Shown: positions 62,368-64,000 of the stretch, piece after piece
Position numbering within the stretch: the stretch's first letter is position 1
How the letters are laid out: every line of letters begins with the position of its first letter
DNA from: Paenibacillus marchantiophytorum
GTDB taxonomy: Bacteria; Bacillota; Bacilli; Paenibacillales; NBRC-103111
Direction of reading: 5' to 3'
Assembly (NCBI RefSeq): GCF_014640555.1
Contig: NZ_BMHE01000016.1
Span: forward strand, 80,642-144,641
DNA: 64,000 bases
Notes under the pieces: model-generated
Database searches by the model: none
Told to the model about the DNA's origin: nothing
Seen by the model: only the letters and a program-made list of their open reading frames with translations
Program-made: the position numbers and the translations under genes

Positions 62368-63045
62368 ATGGCAGCATTTTATATGAAAAAGATGTTCGTC
62401 TTCGACGGTGGCAAGCCGATTGAGGCTGTCATTCGCACATACGGCCAGGAGGACTTCGCCGCGCTCATTCGGGTACAGCAGGAAAGTTTTCCTCCGCCCT
62501 TTCCTTCGGAGCTTTGGTGGGATGAAGAACAGCTGACCGAGCATATCACTCGGTTTCCAGAAGGGGCGCTCTGTGTAGAAGTGGCTGACGAGGTCGTAGG
62601 ATCCCTTACAGGTCTTCGTGTTAATTATGAGGAAGCCGATGCCATTGACCATAGCTGGTCTTCGATAACGGATGAAGGTTACATTCGTACGCATCGACCG
62701 GACGGAGATACCCTCTACATTGTAGACATCTGCATACGGCCTGCGTACCGCAAGCTTGGGCTCGGAAAGTGGATGATGCAGTCCATGTATGAAGTAGTTG
62801 TGCATCTGGGTCTAAGCAGGCTGCTTGGCGGTGGCCGGATGCCCGGATATCAGCGATACGCCGATAAGTGGAGCGCAGACGCATATGTCCACGAAGTGAT
62901 GGAGGGGAATGTGAAGGACCCTGTGCTTACGTTCTTGCTGCGATGCGGCAGGACGCCGGTGCAGGTAGTGCCGAACTATTTGGAGGATGCGGAGTCGCTG
63001 AACTATGCGCTTCTGATGGAGTGGCGGAATCCATTTCGGCCATGA
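62368..63045 (+). CDS. GNAT family N-acetyltransferase, partner of the nitrilase
   Basis: A 225-residue acetyltransferase from ATG 62368, with GAGGAGG about 11 bases upstream. ATG 62383 is possible. GNAT features are IRTYGQEDFAALIRVQQESFP near the N-terminus, EVVGSLTGLRVNY, and the acetyl-CoA loop in YIVDICIRPAYRKLGLGKWM near 120-140, where R..G.G is replaced by RKLGLGK. It sits directly after the nitrilase reading frame. In B. subtilis YhcX a GNAT domain and a nitrilase domain are one protein. Here they are separate genes in the opposite order, which supports joint function. The substrate is unknown. Confidence 0.88.
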   Translation: MAAFYMKKMFVFDGGKPIEAVIRTYGQEDFAALIRVQQESFPPPFPSELWWDEEQLTEHITRFPEGALCVEVADEVVGSLTGLRVNYEEADAIDHSWSSITDEGYIRTHRPDGDTLYIVDICIRPAYRKLGLGKWMMQSMYEVVVHLGLSRLLGGGRMPGYQRYADKWSADAYVHEVMEGNVKDPVLTFLLRCGRTPVQVVPNYLEDAESLNYALLMEWRNPFRP

Positions 63046-63086
63046 TGCAAAAGCTTTGGACAAACTGAGAGGAGTGACAAGATTAG

Positions 63087-63758
63087 ATGGAGTACATCCG
63101 CATAACAAGTATTGATAATCCTTTATTTCGCGCGATGCATGATTTGATGAAGGAGGTATTTCCTCCGGAAGAGGTACTCGAATATTCGTTATGGAAAGAG
63201 CCGTTGGAGGACCCAGGCATCCGTGTCTTCGTAGCGGTGCATGAAGGTAAAGTGGTGGGTACGACAGAGTATCGCTACTATGACGATTTCCAGGTAGCGA
63301 TGACCGATTTCACGATTATCGGTCAAGCAGGGCTTGGTATTGGGCGGTTCCTGGCGCGTAAACGCTGGGCTGATCTGGCGGCGTTGGCCTTGGAATCGGG
63401 TAAGCCGATGCTTGGGATGTTCGCCGAAATCTATGATCCTTATCGGATCGAGGGGCATGCTTTTGGCGGGGTGAAGCCGATGGATCCTTACGTGCGACGT
63501 GAAGTACTGTCGCATCTGGGGTATAAGCGGATCGATTTCCCTTATGTTCACCCATCATGGGAGAACAATGGCGAAGCCGTAGAGGAGCTTGATCTCTGCT
63601 TCCTGCCGACGGATGACGAGGCTGCCGAACTTGATGCCGCGATCGTTGTGGAGTTCCTGAAGCGCTACTATGCGGTTCTGGCGAACAAGCCGCAGGCCTG
63701 GCATGACATGGTCGCTGGTTTGGAGCAGCGAACGGCTTTGGCGCTTTTGCCGCTCTAA
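63087..63758 (+). CDS. GNAT-like acetyltransferase
   Basis: A 223-residue protein with an N-terminal GNAT-like fold (ITSIDNPLFRAMHDLMKEVFPPEEV, then VFVAVHEGKVVGTTEYRYY, GQAGLGIGRFLARKRWADLAALAL near 80-105). The acetyl-CoA loop G..GLGIGR is close to the R/Q..G.G/A pattern. Tail regions PYRIEGHAFGGVKPMDPYVRREVLSHLGYKRI and YVHPSWENNGEAVEELDLCFL are typical of a Bacillus/Paenibacillus subgroup. It has GAGAGGAGTG before the ATG, the same site as in front of the bmrC-like gene. The target is unknown. Confidence 0.82.
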   Translation: MEYIRITSIDNPLFRAMHDLMKEVFPPEEVLEYSLWKEPLEDPGIRVFVAVHEGKVVGTTEYRYYDDFQVAMTDFTIIGQAGLGIGRFLARKRWADLAALALESGKPMLGMFAEIYDPYRIEGHAFGGVKPMDPYVRREVLSHLGYKRIDFPYVHPSWENNGEAVEELDLCFLPTDDEAAELDAAIVVEFLKRYYAVLANKPQAWHDMVAGLEQRTALALLPL

Positions 63759-63816
63759 GAGGCGGCGCGGCTCTACTGCAAGGTAGGTGGGTCTTGGAGG
63801 GCCGGCTCTGTGGCTG

Positions 63817-64000
63817 CCCCCCCCCCCAGCCCATACCCAACCCTTCCTCAGCCCATACCCAACCCCAACCCAGCTCTTCCTCAGCCCATACCCAACCCCA
63901 ACCCAGCTCCAACCCCAGCCCACACCCAACCCACACCCAGTCCAACCCCAGCCCATACCCAACCCAACCCAACCCCAACCCCAACCCCAACCCCAACCCC
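63817..64000. repeat. C-rich telomere-like tandem repeat, continues past window
   Basis: A run of 11 C (63817-63827) is followed by AGCCCATACCCAACC-type units and then perfect CCCCAA repeats to the edge. The opposite strand is G-rich (TTGGGG) and could form G-quadruplexes. Frames in it are low-complexity by-products. The G-rich patches of the 33871-35800 array have similar composition. Confidence 0.93.

Noticed and set aside
63316..63996. 226-codon minus-strand frame rich in Gly/Leu/Trp at the right edge
   Set aside because: It is a translation of the C-rich tandem repeat and of the antisense of a GNAT gene, without start signals.

Overview
The window looks like chromosomal DNA of a Paenibacillus-type Firmicute (family Paenibacillaceae). 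Pointers are strong AGGAGG-type ribosome binding sites, U-tailed terminators, YesM/YesN-type two-component systems next to carbohydrate ABC transporters, an S-layer-homology (SLH) protein, a nupNOPQ-like nucleoside importer, a BmrC/BmrD-type exporter and a PepSY-like wall protein. No rRNA, tRNA, CRISPR array or intact mobile element was seen. The species is inferred, not proven.

Layout. 1-7.4 kb is AT-rich and accessory. It holds a candidate membrane-active bacteriocin-like peptide upstream of an ABC ATPase that runs off the left edge, a wrecked IS630-type transposase, a DUF4177 and a DUF72 protein, debris of a MacB/bacteriocin-type ABC exporter, and an unrecognised secreted protein followed by a possible partner or immunity gene. 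7.4-15.3 kb is a minus-strand sugar-acid module: solute-binding lipoprotein, two permeases, YesM-like sensor, YesN-like regulator and D-galactonate dehydratase (dgoD). Two direct repeats, one 20-bp period apart, lie upstream and are a candidate regulator site. 15.5-27.5 kb holds an FMN reductase, a tiny membrane protein, an MpsC/DUF2294 protein, a YdeP-type molybdopterin oxidoreductase with FdhD, an HtrA-like protease, VanZ, a pirin, and a BlaI-M56 pair. The BlaI pair's operator occurs at its own promoter and at that of a DUF2231 membrane protein.

28-32.4 kb is a BmrC/BmrD-type heterodimeric multidrug exporter preceded by a 34-codon leader ORF and two terminators, the layout of ribosome-mediated attenuation. 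33.6-36.2 kb is gene-free: seven ~270-300-bp repeats and then about 25 copies of an 11-bp satellite. 36.4-48.4 kb carries a pseudouridine synthase, an SLH protein, threonine dehydratase, a c-di-GMP-I riboswitch ahead of a GGDEF-EAL protein, and the nucleoside importer. 48.5-54.7 kb has a very large hybrid sensor kinase and a divergent chemoreceptor separated by eight tandem 113-bp units, each able to fold into a long hairpin. 55.4-60.3 kb is a Leloir cluster galK-galE-galT with a divergent AraC-type regulator. The right end has a YhdH-type reductase, a nitrilase broken by a frameshift, two GNAT acetyltransferases and a C-rich telomere-like array that runs off the window.

The most interesting material is regulatory and repetitive: the leader-peptide attenuator, the riboswitch, the BlaI mini-regulon, the 113-bp hairpin array, the dispersed repeat family, and the small candidate bacteriocin locus at the left edge.
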